Positions 9,035-18,536 of a DNA stretch of 64,000 bases are shown one piece after another. Origin of the DNA: Streptococcus gordonii. GTDB taxonomy: Bacteria > Bacillota > Bacilli > Lactobacillales > Streptococcaceae. A program made the position numbers and the translations under genes. The stretch lies in assembly GCF_001553855.1 (NCBI RefSeq), contig NZ_LQWV01000039.1, positions 1 through 64,000 of the forward strand, read 5' to 3'. Position 1 is the first letter of the stretch. Each line of letters starts with the position of its first letter. Below the pieces are notes generated by a model. The model searched no databases and was not told the origin of the DNA. It saw only the letters and a program-made list of their open reading frames with translations.

Positions 9035-9742
9035 TTACTTTATACCAATCCAGGCTGCAAGCAAGGCTGATAAAATGCTGACCAAGGACCCAATCAAGTA
9101 ATACTCTGCAAATGCTGGACTTTCCGATATTTTGTTATAGCGGGCAATGGATTTAGCTGTAAACACTAAGCCAATCGAAGCAAACTGTCCATAAAGAAGA
9201 CAAGCTCCGATAACCAGGCGCTCTAGGAAACCAATCATGGCTCCTGCTCCATCTATCGTATCCAACTCCTGACTCGTTTCTGGTTGAAATTTACCAAATA
9301 AAATTCTAAAAGCAATATTGGTTGGCTTTCCTACCAATAAGACAAACAAAACGGTTTTTAAGAAAGTTAATGGAAGGAAACTTGGCAAAAACTCAGTATT
9401 CATATTAGAGAGTCCATAGATAATAGCCAAATGAAGGAGTTGATCAAGCACAAAAATGATTGACACTTTTAACTTGAATATCCTTTGTAGGATTGGTTTG
9501 AAATAATCAATAAGAGCATGGCTTAAGAAAACAATGAAAGTCTTCCACCACAAACTTGGTATTATAATAGTTAAAACAAATAAAGGTAGTCCTACAAGTA
9601 AAATATGAAATGCAAGGACTCGAATGTTTTTGTCCTTTTTGTCAGCCATTTTTTGACTTTGAAAGTAATAATCTGATAACAAATGACAAATCAACAAAAG
9701 TACGAAAAGGTGATATGAATCCATACTAGAAAATCCGTTCAT
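9035..9742 (-). CDS. DUF3307 membrane protein (SatE-like)
   Basis: A 235-aa multi-pass membrane protein. The N-terminal HLFVLLLICHLLSDYYFQ is the DUF3307 signature (HxxxDFxxQ type), followed by several hydrophobic segments. Start choice: ATG at 9742 has AAGGAGG 6 nt upstream, whereas the in-frame ATG at 9724 has none, so the gene overlaps satD by 17 nt and is probably translationally coupled. DUF3307 proteins often sit beside SatD proteins, which implies joint function. The biochemical role is unknown. Confidence 0.75.
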   Translation of the reverse strand: MNGFSSMDSYHLFVLLLICHLLSDYYFQSQKMADKKDKNIRVLAFHILLVGLPLFVLTIIIPSLWWKTFIVFLSHALIDYFKPILQRIFKLKVSIIFVLDQLLHLAIIYGLSNMNTEFLPSFLPLTFLKTVLFVLLVGKPTNIAFRILFGKFQPETSQELDTIDGAGAMIGFLERLVIGACLLYGQFASIGLVFTAKSIARYNKISESPAFAEYYLIGSLVSILSALLAAWIGIK

Positions 9743-10409
9743 TCTGACCTCCTTCTGTAACATCAATGGCTTGGATAGCTGCAAGTGCAGCTGCTCTACT
9801 TCGAAGATAGACTCTGATGCTACTACTTTTTAGGCGTTTGGAAAGGGCACTGGGATTTAATGAAAGAGCCTGAGCCAGCTCTTGCTGACTAAAATCCTCA
9901 CTATAGATGGATAGTTTGAGTAAGCCCCTTAAAAGTTCTTCCTGACTTTCTCGCCAGTCTGATTTGATTGCCTCTCCTGCAGCTAATAAAGCATTTATTT
10001 GAAAATCTTCTTCCTTTTTTCCACTAGAAAAATACAACTGAGTATTTCCATAATCATTCTTTTGATGAACGAGATTAATAGCAGCTCGTGCATTCCAATA
10101 GGCAGGTCCATCAGCACCGATACTCTGTAAAGGGTCAATGTCAGTCACTATTTTCCCCAAACCAATCCCAAAGCGTAGCTGAGCAGGCTTCAAATCTTGA
10201 CGTAGGGAGTCAATAATTTGAAAAATTGGTGCATCTAAAGTAAACAAAGCCTGAAATTCATCTCCAAGAGTCAAAGTTAATCGCGAAGCTAAATAAGTTT
10301 CAAAGCGATTGTTCATATGAAAGAGAACTGCTTCCAACTTCTTTTGTAAGTCTGATCTCTCTTTAAATAGTTTTGAGTCAATGACGTCTGCAATTAAGGC
10401 TATATACAC
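9726..10409 (-). CDS. satD: SatD family protein with C-terminal HTH
   Basis: The 227-aa protein starts MYIALIADVIDSKLFKERSDLQ, the SatD-family N-terminus. GDEFQALF near residue 50 resembles a cyclase-like motif. The C-terminus (SQQELAQALSLNPSALSKRL) looks like a helix-turn-helix. The start is GTG at 10409, with AGGAGGTGG upstream. SatD is known in oral streptococci from the sat (acid tolerance) locus; its mechanism is not established. The promoter is covered by repeats of a palindrome, so autoregulation by this HTH protein is a reasonable inference. Confidence 0.75.
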   Translation of the reverse strand: MYIALIADVIDSKLFKERSDLQKKLEAVLFHMNNRFETYLASRLTLTLGDEFQALFTLDAPIFQIIDSLRQDLKPAQLRFGIGLGKIVTDIDPLQSIGADGPAYWNARAAINLVHQKNDYGNTQLYFSSGKKEEDFQINALLAAGEAIKSDWRESQEELLRGLLKLSIYSEDFSQQELAQALSLNPSALSKRLKSSSIRVYLRSRAAALAAIQAIDVTEGGQNERIF

Positions 10410-10424
10410 TTCACCACCTCCTTT

Positions 10425-10500
10425 TGTCTATTATAACAGACAAAACAAAAAATGTCCATTTTAACAGACATTTTTTTGTTTTTGCCGTTAAAATGGACTA
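10425..10500 (-). promoter_or_regulatory. satD promoter with three operator-like palindromes
   Basis: Read on the minus strand, TGGACA and TATAAT are 17 bp apart (10453-10458 and 10430-10435). Copy 1 of the palindrome, TGTCTGTTATAATAGACA, covers the -10 box (10425-10442). Copy 2, TGTCTGTTAAAATGGACA, covers the -35 box (10453-10470). A third copy with an identical 12-bp core GTCCATTTTAAC lies inverted at about 10483-10500. Copies 1 and 2 are 28 bp apart and copies 2 and 3 about 33 bp apart. The layout is that of a repressor operator. Confidence 0.7.
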
Positions 10501-10519
10501 AATTGATTGGTAAAAAGAC

Positions 10520-12604
10520 TTATTTGACCTTTTCTTCTTCATAATCACCATTGCTACAAACTACCTGCTTACCGCCACCACGGACTTTCTTTTCAACCAG
10601 ATAGTGGTCACATTTTGGACAGTTTCGTCCGACTGGCTTATCCCAAGATGTAAAGTCACAGTCTGGATAACGATCACAGCCGTAGAAAATACGATTCCGC
10701 TTAGTCTTACGTTCAATAACATGGCCTTTTTGGCACTGCGGGCAGGTCACGCCAATTTCCTTGACAATAGCCTGAGTATGACGACAATCTGGGAAATTAC
10801 TGCAGGCATAAAATTTCCCAAATCTACCCAATTTGATGACCATCGGACTGCCACAAACCTCGCAGTCGAAACCAGCTGGCTCATCCTTGATTTGGATTTT
10901 CTCCATTTCAGACTCAGCTTTAGCTACTTCTTTTTCGAAAGGTCGGTAAAACTCGTCAATAACCTTCTGCCACTGCTCTTTCCCAACTTCTACATCATCC
11001 AGTTTTGCTTCCATCTCAGCGGTAAATTTCACATTCACGATACCTGGGAAAAACTCAACAATTAGAGAATTGACGATTTCACCAAGTTCTGTTGGCTCAA
11101 AACGCTTGGAAACCAGCTTAACATAATAGCGTTTCTGAATAGTCTCAATGGTCGGTGCATAAGTAGACGGACGGCCAACTCCATTTTCTTCGAGAGTCTT
11201 GATAAGAGTGGCTTCAGAATAGCGAGCAGGTGGCTGAGTAAAGTGCTGCTCTGGATTGCTATTGACACGTTTGACGCTATCACCCTTTTCCATATCTGGA
11301 AGCATTTTATTTTTATCAGAATCATTATAGATAGCTAGATAACCATCAAACTTGACCTGACTTCCGTTAGCTGTAAATTGAACACCATTTTGTTCAATTT
11401 TAACATTCATAGTATCAAAGACTGCAGCTGTCATTTGACTGGCTACAAAGCGGTTCCAGATCAGTGTATAGAGCTTCAGCTGATCTTTATCCAGATACTT
11501 TGCAATACTTTCTGGTGTATTAAAGACACTCGAAGGTCGAATAGCTTCGTGGGCATCTTGGGCTCCGGAAGCATTTTTAATCTTACTACCGTGTTTTGAA
11601 TACTTAGCTCCAAAACGATCAGTAATGTAATTAGCAGCTTCATTTTGAGCAACTGGACTAATACGAGTTGAATCCGTACGCATATAAGTAATAAGACCTT
11701 GAACGCCAGAACCGATATTGATACCTTCATAGAGTTGCTGAGCTACCATCATAGTCTTACGAGTCCGGAAATTGATCTTATTAGCAGCATCCTGTTGCAT
11801 AGAAGAAGTCGTATACGGCAAGGGAGCATTACGGCGACGTTCTTTTCTTTCGACACTTTCAACCTTAAAGTCATCTCCCTTAAGATGTGAAAGAACTTCT
11901 TTCACTTCATCGTTATTGGTCAGTTTCATTTTTTTGCCATTTAAGCCATAAAAACTAGCTTGAAATTGTCGACTGCCCTTTTTAAAGGTAGAGTCAATGG
12001 TCCAATACTCTTCAGGCTTGAAAGCATTTATTTCATTTTCTCGGTCAATAATTAACTTGAGAGCAACAGACTGAACCCGACCAGCTGACAGACCTTTCTT
12101 GACTTTTTTCCATAGAATAGGAGAAATAGAATAACCAACTAAACGGTCTAAAACACGACGAGCTTGTTGGGCATCGACCAAATCCATATTAATCTGACGA
12201 GGCTCTTTGAAAGCATTCTTGACTGCGTCTTTAGTAATTTCGTTAAAAACCACACGATTCTTTTCTTTTTCATCCAAGTTAAGAATATGCGCCAAATGCC
12301 ATGAAATAGCCTCTCCTTCTCGGTCCGGGTCACTTGCCAGAAAGACTTGTTTAGCTTTTTTTGCTTCTTTCCTTAAATCATTGATGAGTGGTCCCTTGCC
12401 TCGGATATTGATATATTGTGGTTCATAATTATTTTCAAAATCAATAGACATTGTTGACTTTTTCAAATCACGAATATGCCCAACACTGGCTAAAACTTTA
12501 TAGTTCCTTCCCAGGTATTTTTCTATTGTTTTTGCCTTGGCAGGCGACTCCACGATAACCAGATTTTTCTTGGTAGTGGACTTTTTACTTGTTTTTGTTA
12601 CCAA
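10520..12604 (-). CDS. topA: DNA topoisomerase I
   Basis: Type IA topoisomerase that relaxes negative supercoils. The 694-aa product has the Toprim domain ([17 protein letters not shown]; acidic cluster SDPDREGE at 91-98) and the active-site tyrosine Y307 in ITYMRTDS. Three C-terminal zinc-finger-like cysteine clusters follow (CEVC, CPQC and CPKC), the third with only three cysteines. The start is TTG at 12604, with AAGGTG 6 nt upstream. A near-consensus promoter sits at 12638-12666. dprA lies immediately upstream on the same strand, as in other streptococci. Confidence 0.97.
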   Translation of the reverse strand: MVTKTSKKSTTKKNLVIVESPAKAKTIEKYLGRNYKVLASVGHIRDLKKSTMSIDFENNYEPQYINIRGKGPLINDLRKEAKKAKQVFLASDPDREGEAISWHLAHILNLDEKEKNRVVFNEITKDAVKNAFKEPRQINMDLVDAQQARRVLDRLVGYSISPILWKKVKKGLSAGRVQSVALKLIIDRENEINAFKPEEYWTIDSTFKKGSRQFQASFYGLNGKKMKLTNNDEVKEVLSHLKGDDFKVESVERKERRRNAPLPYTTSSMQQDAANKINFRTRKTMMVAQQLYEGINIGSGVQGLITYMRTDSTRISPVAQNEAANYITDRFGAKYSKHGSKIKNASGAQDAHEAIRPSSVFNTPESIAKYLDKDQLKLYTLIWNRFVASQMTAAVFDTMNVKIEQNGVQFTANGSQVKFDGYLAIYNDSDKNKMLPDMEKGDSVKRVNSNPEQHFTQPPARYSEATLIKTLEENGVGRPSTYAPTIETIQKRYYVKLVSKRFEPTELGEIVNSLIVEFFPGIVNVKFTAEMEAKLDDVEVGKEQWQKVIDEFYRPFEKEVAKAESEMEKIQIKDEPAGFDCEVCGSPMVIKLGRFGKFYACSNFPDCRHTQAIVKEIGVTCPQCQKGHVIERKTKRNRIFYGCDRYPDCDFTSWDKPVGRNCPKCDHYLVEKKVRGGGKQVVCSNGDYEEEKVK

Positions 12605-12637
12605 TTTTTACACCTTCTATCAGAATAAATCTCATAG

Positions 12638-12666
12638 AGTGTAAACTATTTTTCTAGGCTTGTCAA
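12638..12666 (-). promoter_or_regulatory. Promoter of topA
   Basis: TTGACA, a 17-bp spacer and TACACT on the minus strand, about 34 nt before the TTG start. Confidence 0.8.
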
Positions 12667-12696
12667 CTGTTAAATTCTCCTATAGGAAAACTTGTT

Positions 12697-13539
12697 TTAA
12701 AAATCAAACTCAGACAGGACATCAGAGCCCGACATAATGCACTTAGCGCCTTCTTGAATCAAATGATGGCAGCCATCAGATTTTCCATCTAGAATTGATC
12801 CAGGTATAGCAAATACATCTCTTCCTTCTTCCATCGCTCGCTCACAAGTAATCAAGCTGCCAGATCTCATCTTAGCTTCAGCAACAATGACGCCTCTGCA
12901 CAAACCTGCGATAATTCGATTACGTTCAGGAAAATGAAACTTCAAGGGTTGTTCACCAGGACCGTATTCTGATAAAACCAGATGATTTTTGCCAATATAA
13001 GCCTGAAGTTTCTTATTGGCCTTAGGATAAAAAACATCTAACCCAGTCCCAATAACAGCTATAGTTCGACCGCCGTTCTGTAAGGCTGCCATATGAGCAA
13101 CTGTGTCAATCCCACGAGCTAATCCACTCACAATGATTAATTCATTATTCAATTCTTTAATAATTTTCTGAACGGACTGATTTCCAAGCTTACTACTATC
13201 ACGACTTCCGACTACTGCTACTTTTGGCAATTCAAGTAGATCAATATTTCCCTGATAAAACAAAAGAGCAGGTGGGTTATATATCTCACTCAAATCCCAA
13301 GGATAAATTTCATCCAAGATAGAAAAAGAGGGAAATTCCTCAAAGGATTTCTTTAAGAAATCGTCGTCAACTTGCTTATAGCGTTCCATAAACAGGGCAG
13401 GATTACGGCACTCTGAAACCACCGCTATATCACGCAAAGAAAGCTCCTTTTCCTTGTTTTCAGCATATCTCAAGACATTGAGAACTTGTCCATTAGTCAG
13501 TCCAGCATGTTTCATTTTATAAATATCATAGTTTTTCAT
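12697..13539 (-). CDS. dprA: DNA processing protein A (competence)
   Basis: DprA loads RecA on incoming single-stranded DNA during transformation and in streptococci also shuts off competence. The 280-aa protein has the N-terminal SAM-like region and the Rossmann DNA-binding core: VAVVGSRDSSKLG, IIVSGLARGIDTVAH, IAVIGTGLDVFYP and FPERNRIIAGL. An exact cin-box TACGAATA upstream (13558-13565) marks it as a late competence gene driven by ComX. GAGGTG precedes the ATG. Confidence 0.96.
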   Translation of the reverse strand: MKNYDIYKMKHAGLTNGQVLNVLRYAENKEKELSLRDIAVVSECRNPALFMERYKQVDDDFLKKSFEEFPSFSILDEIYPWDLSEIYNPPALLFYQGNIDLLELPKVAVVGSRDSSKLGNQSVQKIIKELNNELIIVSGLARGIDTVAHMAALQNGGRTIAVIGTGLDVFYPKANKKLQAYIGKNHLVLSEYGPGEQPLKFHFPERNRIIAGLCRGVIVAEAKMRSGSLITCERAMEEGRDVFAIPGSILDGKSDGCHHLIQEGAKCIMSGSDVLSEFDF

Positions 13540-13557
13540 TTTTTCACCTCACTATTA

Positions 13558-13565
13558 TATTCGTA
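13558..13565 (-). promoter_or_regulatory. cin-box (ComX site) of dprA
   Basis: An exact match to the streptococcal cin-box TACGAATA on the minus strand, 18 nt upstream of the dprA start, directly after the T-run of the preceding terminator. Confidence 0.85.
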
Positions 13566-13578
13566 AAATATACAAAAA

Positions 13579-13597
13579 AAGACTGTTTTACAGTCTT
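13579..13597 (-). terminator. Terminator after maa
   Basis: The short stem AAGACTG / CAGTCTT is followed on the minus strand by seven Ts. It insulates dprA from read-through. Confidence 0.75.
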
Positions 13598-13666
13598 ATT
13601 TTATATCCCGACTAATTTCTTTAAAAAATCATCTCTTCTCATCTAAAGTAAATAGGTGGATGTTAA

Positions 13667-14245
13667 TTAGCTCAGGGCTTTATTTGACTTAGTTTTAGGG
13701 ATTTCTTTGATAATCCGAGCTGGATTTCCAGCTAAAACAACATTGTCTCCAAAAGACTTGGTCACAACTGATCCTGCTCCTACTACCACATTATCTCCCA
13801 AGGATACACCTGGCAAAATGGTTACACCACCACCAGCCCAGAAATTATCGCCAATGGTAATGGGAGCTCCATACTCAATACCAGAATTTCTTTCCACAGG
13901 ATCCAATGGATGTAATGGCGTTAGCAATTGACAATTGGGACCAAACATGGCATTATCTCCAATCCGAATCGGACAAACATCTAACATTGTCAAATTCCAG
14001 TTAGAGTAAAAGTTCTCTCCTATATGGATATTAACACCATAGTCACAGACAAAAATTGGATGAATTGAGAGATTCTCACCAGTAGAACCAAACCATTCTT
14101 TGACAATAGCTTTTCGTTTATGACCATCTTGTTCTTGATTAAAAGTATATTGATATTCCCTTGATTTAGTTGCTAATTGCCTTAATTCCTGATCTTGAGG
14201 ACGGTAAGGTTCGCCAGCAATCATTTTTTCATATTCTGTCTTCAT
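13667..14245 (-). CDS. maa: Sugar O-acetyltransferase (maltose/galactoside acetyltransferase type)
   Basis: Acetyl-CoA dependent sugar acetyltransferase of the left-handed beta-helix (hexapeptide repeat) family. The 192-aa product begins with the Mac domain (MKTEYEKMIAGEPYRPQDQEL). Hexapeptide repeats such as IRIGDNAMFGPN and VSLGDNVVVGAGSVVTK follow, with a conserved LLTPLHPLD that includes the catalytic histidine. The ATG overlaps the stop of the upstream antiterminator frame (ATGA), so the two were one operon. The physiological substrate cannot be told. Confidence 0.88.
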   Translation of the reverse strand: MKTEYEKMIAGEPYRPQDQELRQLATKSREYQYTFNQEQDGHKRKAIVKEWFGSTGENLSIHPIFVCDYGVNIHIGENFYSNWNLTMLDVCPIRIGDNAMFGPNCQLLTPLHPLDPVERNSGIEYGAPITIGDNFWAGGGVTILPGVSLGDNVVVGAGSVVTKSFGDNVVLAGNPARIIKEIPKTKSNKALS

Positions 14246-15061
14246 GATAATTCCCTTTTCATACGAGATAAGTGGATGATTAAATAGAGCTGTTCATCTT
14301 CTGATGTGGTGTAATTTCGAGTTTTTTCAAGATGGTCAACGATTTTTTGAGCTGTTTCAAAAGCACAAGGGTATTTAGACTTCATCAGTATAAACATCTC
14401 GTTGTCTTCTAAGTCTCTATATCCAGAGCCTGTCAAAACTCGCTCGCAAAAAAATTTCAGATGAGTCACAAAGCGTTGTACATAAATATCTTCCTTATCC
14501 AGAGAAATCTCTAAACTGTACTTGACAATGGTCATGATTTCTTCCATCAACATGGTCAAATCTCTTGCAGCTGCACCATTCTCTAATTCTGCATTCACAA
14601 TTGTTAAGGCCATAAAACCGGCCTCATCATCTGGTAAGTCTTTACCAAAATATTGACTTAGAAGCTGATTTGCATATTTTCCAACTTCAAATTCCTCCGG
14701 AAAAAATCGCTTGATATCCCACATAAGAAAATTTTTCAAATAGATGTCATCCTTCTCTCGCAAAACGACTCCATGCATGTGGTCAGCCATTGCTATAAAA
14801 GCATGATAATTTAACTTTTTAGAAATCTTTTTATGGGCAAATGCAATAACTTCACCAGCCATTTCTATAATTTCAGGATCAATTTCGTTAATCAACTGCT
14901 TCCTGTCTGCTGACAAAATAATTTTTTTCTTAAATCAGATCAAGCGAGATCTCCTGACCCACTTTTCTACCAAAAGCCAGCCCTCTTCCCATGAGCACAA
15001 TTTCTTCTTGGTTTTCTTCAGAAATAACGACATTATTGTTTAAAATTTTAATAATCTGCAT
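14242..15061 (-). pseudogene. licT: BglG/LicT-type antiterminator split by a frameshift
   Basis: LicT proteins bind RNA antiterminators through an N-terminal CAT domain and are controlled by two PRD domains. Here the CAT part starts at 15061 with AGAGGTTGGAA upstream. It reads MQIIKILNNNVVISEENQEE then IVLMGRGLAFGRKVGQEISL and stops at 14930-14932 after 43 residues. The PRD part (14242-14916 or slightly longer, about 224 aa from LSADRKQLINEIDPEIIEM) continues in the next frame. One extra T in CTGATTTAAG separates them; removing it gives DLIKKKIILSADRKQ, the normal joint. Probable loss of function, or a sequencing error. The PRD frame could still be made from a poor internal start. Confidence 0.85.
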
Positions 15062-15078
15062 TTCCAACCTCTTCATGA

Positions 15079-15843
15079 CTAGTCAAGCATAGACTTAACA
15101 GGTTCAAATGTCTTTCGGTGAATCGGACTCACTCCATAGCGTTCCAAGCCATCCAAGTGGCTCTTTGTTCCATAGCCAGCATTTTGCGCAAAATCATAAC
15201 CAGGAAATTCTTTGTCGTAGTCCGCCATCAGTCTATCCCTAGTAACCTTAGCAACAATGCTAGCCGCTGCGATAGACAGAGAATTGGCATCTCCTTTAAT
15301 AATAGACTCTTGTGGAATTTCGACATCCAGTCTCATGGCATCAATCAGCAAATAATCTGGCTTGAGAGGAAGCTTTGACAAAGCCTCTTTCATAGCAAGC
15401 TTGGTCGCTTCATAGATATTGACTTTATCTATGATATCACTATCCATCAGACCAATACCTACTGCCAAGGCCTTATCCATAACTGCTTGATAGATTTCTT
15501 GGTGCTTTTTCTTGGGAATCTTCTTACTGTCGTTGAGTCCCTTGATTTTACATCCTGGAGGTAAGATGACAGCTGCAGCGACAACTGGTCCAGCTAGAGG
15601 ACCGCGACCAACTTCATCAATTCCAGCAATAGCTTGGTAACCAGCTTGATAAAGTTCTTTTTCATACCGTAGCATCTGATCCAAACGCAAATCTTCATCT
15701 AACTCTGCTTGAATAACTTTTTTACGCTTTTCAACGGCCTTTTGAACTCCACTACGCTGATCCTTCGCCACCTCTTCTAAAAAAGAATCAGACAACTCAG
15801 TCACCAACTCCAAGCGCTGCTGAATTTCCTTAATCGTTGCCAT
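15079..15843 (-). CDS. rnhB: Ribonuclease HII
   Basis: Cleaves the RNA strand of RNA/DNA hybrids and removes single ribonucleotides from DNA. The 254-aa protein has an N-terminal extension typical of Firmicutes and then the catalytic core [19 protein letters not shown] with the Asp-Glu pair. Further acidic sites are in LLIDAMRLD and the conserved [16 protein letters not shown]. Start ATG at 15843 has AGGAG 7 nt upstream, inside the end of rbgA, which it overlaps by 14 nt; the pair is translationally coupled. Confidence 0.96.
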   Translation of the reverse strand: MATIKEIQQRLELVTELSDSFLEEVAKDQRSGVQKAVEKRKKVIQAELDEDLRLDQMLRYEKELYQAGYQAIAGIDEVGRGPLAGPVVAAAVILPPGCKIKGLNDSKKIPKKKHQEIYQAVMDKALAVGIGLMDSDIIDKVNIYEATKLAMKEALSKLPLKPDYLLIDAMRLDVEIPQESIIKGDANSLSIAAASIVAKVTRDRLMADYDKEFPGYDFAQNAGYGTKSHLDGLERYGVSPIHRKTFEPVKSMLD

Positions 15844-16681
15844 CTAATTCTCCTACTGTATCCAGGCAGTAACGGCCCAGCTTACCATCACGAACATCTT
15901 TGACAAATAAGCTATAAAAACGATCGTAGTCATCACGGAAACCAAGTTTTTGGGTCATATCCATAATTATATCTGGCGCTTCTTGACTTAGATCTAACTG
16001 TTTATAGCGACCCACTAGCTCTTCAGGATAATGCTCCTTAAAATAATTGAGTCCAAAAATCGTCACTTCATCCATAGGCAGTAGATTATCCTTGATTGCA
16101 CCAGTCAGAGCTAACTTGAGAGCAACCATCTCGTCTTCAAACTTAGGCCAAAGGATACCTGGTGTATCCAAGATTTCCAAATCTTTATTTGACTTGAGCC
16201 ATTGCTGACCTTTTGTCACACCGGGCTTATTTCCTACAACAGCAATTTTCTTACCAGCCAAGCGGTTCATGAGAGTTGATTTTCCAGCATTGGGAATACC
16301 GATTATCATGGTACGCAGAGTTTCGATCCGAATTCCCCTCTCCTTCTGACGAGCTAATTTGTCAGCCATCAGTTTCTTAGCAGCGTCTGTCACCTTTTTA
16401 ACGGCAGACTGTTCTTTAGAATTAAGAGCCAAAGTAAGAATTCCTTGACCTTCAAAATAAGTCTGCCACTCCTTGAGACGGACAGGATCAGCTAAATCCG
16501 CTTTATTTAAAATCAAAAGCTTGGGCTTTTCTCCTATAATTTTAGTTAGCATGGGATTTTGACTAGATAAAGGGAGACGGGCATCAACCAAGACAGTCAC
16601 AAAATCAACAAATTTAATACTTTCTTGAACCTGTCTCCGAGCTTTGGACATATGCCCTGGAAACCATTGAATCGTTGCCAT
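15830..16681 (-). CDS. rbgA: Ribosome biogenesis GTPase A
   Basis: RbgA (YlqF) is a circularly permuted GTPase for late 50S subunit assembly. In the 283-aa product the motif order is permuted: G4 (LNKAD) comes before G1 ([14 protein letters not shown]) and G3 (LDTPGILWP), which is diagnostic. The N-terminus [15 protein letters not shown] is a family hallmark. It forms an operon with rnhB. An extended -10 (TGTTAAAAT) lies at 16730-16738. Confidence 0.96.
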   Translation of the reverse strand: MATIQWFPGHMSKARRQVQESIKFVDFVTVLVDARLPLSSQNPMLTKIIGEKPKLLILNKADLADPVRLKEWQTYFEGQGILTLALNSKEQSAVKKVTDAAKKLMADKLARQKERGIRIETLRTMIIGIPNAGKSTLMNRLAGKKIAVVGNKPGVTKGQQWLKSNKDLEILDTPGILWPKFEDEMVALKLALTGAIKDNLLPMDEVTIFGLNYFKEHYPEELVGRYKQLDLSQEAPDIIMDMTQKLGFRDDYDRFYSLFVKDVRDGKLGRYCLDTVGELDGND

Positions 16682-16729
16682 ATTTTTTCCTTTCAGCGAA
16701 TATCTTTTAGAATAATTTCATCTTTATCT

Positions 16730-16738
16730 ATTTTAACA
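16730..16738 (-). promoter_or_regulatory. Probable extended -10 promoter of rbgA-rnhB
   Basis: TGTTAAAAT on the minus strand about 50 nt before rbgA; the -35 region is poor. Confidence 0.4.
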
Positions 16739-16786
16739 TATTTCAAAATTTTAAGAGGCAAGATTAAAAATTCTCAGTGAAACAAA

Positions 16787-16804
16787 AAAGCCCCAATGGG
16801 CTTT
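16787..16804 (-). terminator. Terminator after the ATP-cone gene
   Basis: The stem AAAGCCC / GGGCTTT with a 4-nt loop is followed by Ts on the minus strand, 6 nt after the stop. Confidence 0.85.
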
Positions 16805-16809
16805 ATCAT

Positions 16810-17148
16810 TTATCTAACTTGTTCAAAGTGAAGGTGCACTGCAATATGATCTCCATAACCACTACGCTCTAAGTCTCGTTGCAAGCGATAAGAAATATAA
16901 TGCTCAGCAATGGTAATATAACCAGCACCCAACAAACGACTTTCAACCATAGACTGAATCATACTGATAGTTGCTCGTTCAACTTTAGCTTCTTGCAAAT
17001 CCAAAACTACTTTTTTTGTAACTTGTGCTAAATTTTGCCGTAAATCATCAGTCAAAACATAGACTGTCTGAGCAGCCTTTAAGACAGCTTGATAGATTTT
17101 ATCCGGATCAAAATCTACAACTTCACCACTGCGTTTAATTACTTGCAT
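16810..17148 (-). CDS. Stand-alone ATP-cone domain protein
   Basis: The 112-aa product is essentially one ATP-cone (VIKRSGEVVDFDPDKIYQAV and later VESRLLGAGYITIAEHYISY), the nucleotide-sensing module of ribonucleotide reductases and NrdR. It lacks the zinc ribbon of NrdR and any reductase domain. It could modulate a nucleotide-responsive partner, but nothing nearby identifies one. It is monocistronic, with its own terminator; AAGGAG precedes the ATG. Confidence 0.75.
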   Translation of the reverse strand: MQVIKRSGEVVDFDPDKIYQAVLKAAQTVYVLTDDLRQNLAQVTKKVVLDLQEAKVERATISMIQSMVESRLLGAGYITIAEHYISYRLQRDLERSGYGDHIAVHLHFEQVR

Positions 17149-17337
17149 AATAAACTCCTTTATTTATCTATTTCTAATATAATGTGAGTCACTAACATGA
17201 CTTCTGCCAATCTAGTTATTTACAGCCTACTCAAAAAGAAAACCCAAAGCTTGACTGCACCCTAATATTATATAATTTTTTCCAATATTTTTCAAAGGTA
17301 GCTTTCTTTTTTCTTTAGCCTAAAAAGTTCATATAAA

Positions 17338-17362
17338 AAAGGAATGCGCTAGGCAATCCTTT
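17338..17362 (-). terminator. Terminator of dapA
   Basis: AAAGGA-x-TGC pairs with GC-x-TCCTTT across a short loop, followed by a T-run on the minus strand, about 30 nt after dapA. Confidence 0.7.
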
Positions 17363-17391
17363 CTAGATATAATTTGTTTTAATTTCATCAA

Positions 17392-18327
17392 TCAATAATC
17401 CGGTCTCAGGACACCTTTAACAGTCTCTTTGGTTGCTTGGTAGTCACCATCAACCACGACCTTAATAATGCGTTTGGCATCTTCTTCAGGTGCAGGCACA
17501 AGTGGTAAGCGAGTTGGGCCTGCCGCAAAGCCCAAGTAATTAAGAACAGCCTTGACTGGAGCTGGGCTCGGGTAAGAGAAAAGAGCATTGACTTTGGGAA
17601 TGAATTTCCGTTGAATAGCTGCTGCTTTTTTGATGTCATTGTGCTCAATTGCGTCCAGCATTTCAAACATTTCATCACCGTTTGTGTGAGAAGCAACAGA
17701 GATAACTCCATCAGCCCCCAGATTCATAGCATGAAAGGCATCACCGTCCTCACCAGTATAAATCAGAAACTCCTCTGGACGATGCTCAATCAAATAAGCC
17801 ATATTAGCAAGACTAGTACATTCTTTAACACCGATAATATTTGGATGTTCTGCCAACCTCAGCATGGTCTCAGGAGTCATCTCAACTACTACCCGTCCAG
17901 GTATATTGTAAATAATGATAGGCAAGTTTGAAGCGTCTGCAATTGCTTTAAAGTGCTGGTACATGCCTTCCTGTGAAGGTTTATTATAATAAGGAACAAT
18001 AGCTAAACCAGCTGCAAAACCACCAAAAGCATCTACTTCTTTGACGAATTCGATAGAGTCACGTGTTTCATTGGTACCGACACCCGCTATTAAAGGGACA
18101 CGGCCTTTAACAACCTTTTGAACAGCCGCAAATAATTCCAATTCTTCATCGTGAGTAAGAGTGGGACTTTCTGCTGTTGTACCCGCCAATAAAATACCAT
18201 CCGTGTGGTGAGCCAGAAGATGCTCTATCAAGTCAGGAATAGCTTCAAAATTAATTGATCCATCTTCATGAAAGGGTGTAATGAAAGCAGTGATTATTTT
18301 ACAATTAAGCAAATCTTTATAAGCCAT
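17392..18327 (-). CDS. dapA: 4-hydroxy-tetrahydrodipicolinate synthase
   Basis: First committed step of lysine/diaminopimelate synthesis: condensation of pyruvate with aspartate semialdehyde. The 311-aa (beta/alpha)8 protein has the GTTAES motif (49-54), Y140 in IIIYNIPGR and the Schiff-base lysine K168 in GVKEC. It is encoded just after asd, whose product is its substrate supplier, with a 209-nt gap. That gap holds a hairpin but no lysine riboswitch that I can recognise. Confidence 0.95.
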   Translation of the reverse strand: MAYKDLLNCKIITAFITPFHEDGSINFEAIPDLIEHLLAHHTDGILLAGTTAESPTLTHDEELELFAAVQKVVKGRVPLIAGVGTNETRDSIEFVKEVDAFGGFAAGLAIVPYYNKPSQEGMYQHFKAIADASNLPIIIYNIPGRVVVEMTPETMLRLAEHPNIIGVKECTSLANMAYLIEHRPEEFLIYTGEDGDAFHAMNLGADGVISVASHTNGDEMFEMLDAIEHNDIKKAAAIQRKFIPKVNALFSYPSPAPVKAVLNYLGFAAGPTRLPLVPAPEEDAKRIIKVVVDGDYQATKETVKGVLRPDY

Positions 18328-18536
18328 ATGAAAACCTTTCTATATAAGGAAAGGAGGCCTAAAGAATTTCTTCTTAGCCTCTTTTTGTTATAGCAAAACT
18401 TGTTTGAGGTTTAATTGACTTAATGAAACTAGTCATTTATCAGTTATCTCATCTAGAATCTGAAAAAACCAGAAACATTAAAATTCAAACTAGCTTTATC
18501 CTGTTTTGAAAACTATTAAGTCTTCTAATCAACCTT

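Noticed and set aside
18353..18382. Hairpin GAGGC...GCCTC between asd and dapA
   Set aside because: On the plus strand it is followed by Ts but no plus-strand gene ends there. On the minus strand there is no T-run, and I see no lysine riboswitch or T-box hallmarks.
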